Source: Halocynthiibacter styelae (GTDB lineage Bacteria > Pseudomonadota > Alphaproteobacteria > Rhodobacterales > Rhodobacteraceae). From it: a DNA stretch of 64,000 nt. A model generated the notes under the pieces. It made no database searches, had not been told where the DNA came from, and saw only the letters and a program-made list of their open reading frames with translations. This document shows, piece after piece, positions 63,922-64,000 of the stretch. Where the stretch lies: assembly GCF_016123485.1 (NCBI RefSeq), contig NZ_JADCKQ010000002.1, positions 248,001 through 312,000 on the forward strand, written 5' to 3'. The number at the start of each line of letters is the position of its first letter. Position 1 is the first letter of the stretch. The translations under genes and the position numbers were made by a program.

Positions 63922-64000
63922 GGTCTCCCGGAAAACACGAAGGGTCGCTTTCGGATCTTTCCGCCAGACGTCTGCCATACGAATCCCATCAGAGTTACGA

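Noticed and set aside
63935-64000. Start of a minus-strand gene at the right edge
   Set aside because: The open frame runs through the 63896-63921 hairpin and into the antisense of the exported protein gene; no recognisable product.

Overview
The window reads as chromosome of a Roseobacter-group or closely related marine member of the Rhodobacterales (Alphaproteobacteria). Supporting points are a PccR/ScfR-type regulator, ethylmalonyl-CoA pathway enzymes (mesaconyl-CoA hydratase and malyl-CoA thioesterase), divergent choline uptake and betaine synthesis operons, an alphaproteobacterial sdhCDAB operon, malate dehydrogenase and many compact transporter operons. There is no tRNA, rRNA, CRISPR array or complete insertion sequence. 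The genus cannot be fixed from the sequence.

Region 1 (about 1-14,060) is an accessory anti-phage defence island that looks lower in GC than the rest and carries unusual intergenic DNA. On the minus strand are an IetAS pair (AAA ATPase and subtilisin-like protease) and a SIR2-HerA pair. Then come, on the plus strand, an orphan trypsin-like protease and an OLD-family ATPase/TOPRIM nuclease, followed on the minus strand by an Abi_2 (AbiD/F-like) HEPN protein and two overlapping tyrosine recombinases that probably mark the right border. The orphan trypsin-like gene is the best candidate here for an undescribed defence component. A 166-bp MITE-like element and a dispersed 25-bp repeat lie between the modules.

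Region 2 (14,294-30,114) holds a sulfotransferase-like gene, a Bcr/CflA MFS exporter, a short-chain acyl-CoA regulator with TTTGCAAA-type boxes just upstream, an alpha/beta hydrolase and a YdcH-like protein. The complete betIBA / choXWV choline-to-betaine locus follows, with a BetI-like operator in its divergent promoter. Then come a DMT exporter, a divergent LysE/ArgO exporter and ArgP-type regulator whose stop codon lies in a seven-copy 8-bp tandem repeat, and a YebC protein.

Region 3 (30,231-38,544) holds two SLC13-type permeases flanking a cobalt-type nitrile hydratase operon (alpha, beta, activator, lipoprotein). Next is a YmdB phosphodiesterase - DMT transporter - small ORF operon in which the small ORF is broken by one in-frame TGA.

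Region 4 (38,627-51,177) contains a PepSY membrane protein, mgtE with 5-formyl-THF cyclo-ligase, two purine deaminases (guanine and 8-oxoguanine), an MFS transporter, twin CAP-domain lipoproteins, and an aminotransferase / ornithine cyclodeaminase-like pair divergent from a LuxR-type regulator.

Region 5 (51,239-64,000) is central carbon metabolism: mcl2-nnrU-DUF1737-mch, an odd M48 metalloprotease, sdhCDA-lipoprotein-sdhB, a TauE/SafE permease, mdh, a small glycosyltransferase and an uncharacterised secreted protein. With PccR upstream in the window, these genes fit assimilation of acetyl-CoA and propionyl-CoA through malate, succinate and oxaloacetate.
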